Positions 63,956 through 64,000 of a stretch of 64,000 nt of DNA are shown one piece after another. The position numbers were made by a program, and so were the translations under genes. Origin of the DNA: Nostoc sp. FACHB-280 (GTDB lineage Bacteria; Cyanobacteriota; Cyanobacteriia; Cyanobacteriales; Nostocaceae); the NCBI RefSeq assembly GCF_014697615.1, contig NZ_JACJSD010000020.1:62001-126000 (forward strand), given 5' to 3'. Within the stretch, counting starts at the first letter, position 1. Each line of letters opens with the position of its first letter. The notes under the pieces were generated by a model that saw nothing but the letters and a program-made list of their open reading frames with translations, was not told the origin of the DNA and made no database searches.

Positions 63956-64000
63956 CTCTTACCAGACTCCAACTCACGTCAACCGTATATTATTAAGATA

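Overview
The window looks like chromosomal DNA of a filamentous, heterocyst-forming cyanobacterium of the Nostoc/Anabaena type. The evidence is a complete pecBACEF-cpcBACDEFG1G2G3G4 phycobilisome rod cluster beside a patA-like heterocyst-pattern gene, many copies of the HIP1 palindrome GCGATCGC, heptanucleotide tandem repeats (STRR type) and other intergenic repeat families common in Nostocales. No tRNA, rRNA, CRISPR array or intact insertion sequence was seen.

Layout. 1-8.6 kb: end of a GHL10-like glycosidase, a DUF2358 protein, an M48-like protein that has lost its zinc site, the GTPase Era, a NarL-type response regulator, an exported helical protein, a PAS-GAF histidine kinase and a predicted isopentenyl phosphate kinase. 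9-12.4 kb: a large SGNH-hydrolase/DUF1796 fusion, a Uma2 protein and a 64-residue membrane protein. 12.6-27.6 kb: a divergent redox and lipid gene cluster. Leftwards it carries an old-yellow-enzyme-type reductase, two paralogous diheme cytochromes separated by a four-helix membrane protein, an alpha/beta hydrolase, a lipoxygenase, an ABM-type monooxygenase and a saccharopine-dehydrogenase-like reductase. Rightwards it carries a RoxA-like diheme cytochrome, a lipase and a short-chain dehydrogenase. I read this as a candidate oxylipin or isoprenoid/lipid oxidation system; it is the best candidate for something undescribed.

27.8-32.8 kb: a small exported protein, a helical carotenoid protein (HCP), a Ser/Thr kinase fused to an amino-acid-type periplasmic binding domain, and a PIN-type toxin-antitoxin pair lying between two perfect 22-bp direct repeats. 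33-44.8 kb: the pec-cpc cluster, transcribed leftwards. It encodes phycoerythrocyanin and phycocyanin subunits, rod linkers, chromophore lyases and four CpcG linkers, one with a C-terminal membrane helix (CpcL type). Both halves have a hairpin between the A and C genes, and a perfect CRP-type palindrome lies upstream of pecB.

45.6-51 kb: an RluA-family pseudouridine synthase, a second Uma2 protein, the patA-like gene followed by a CheY-like gene (both receivers have Asn instead of the phosphoacceptor Asp), and a haem-oxygenase-fold-like protein. 52-64 kb: two TonB-dependent receptors, an AraC/PchR-like regulator and a siderophore-binding lipoprotein form an iron-acquisition region. It is interrupted by a TPR protein, cytochrome c6, a PAS histidine kinase and a short unannotated double-glycine-leader peptide frame with its own terminator.
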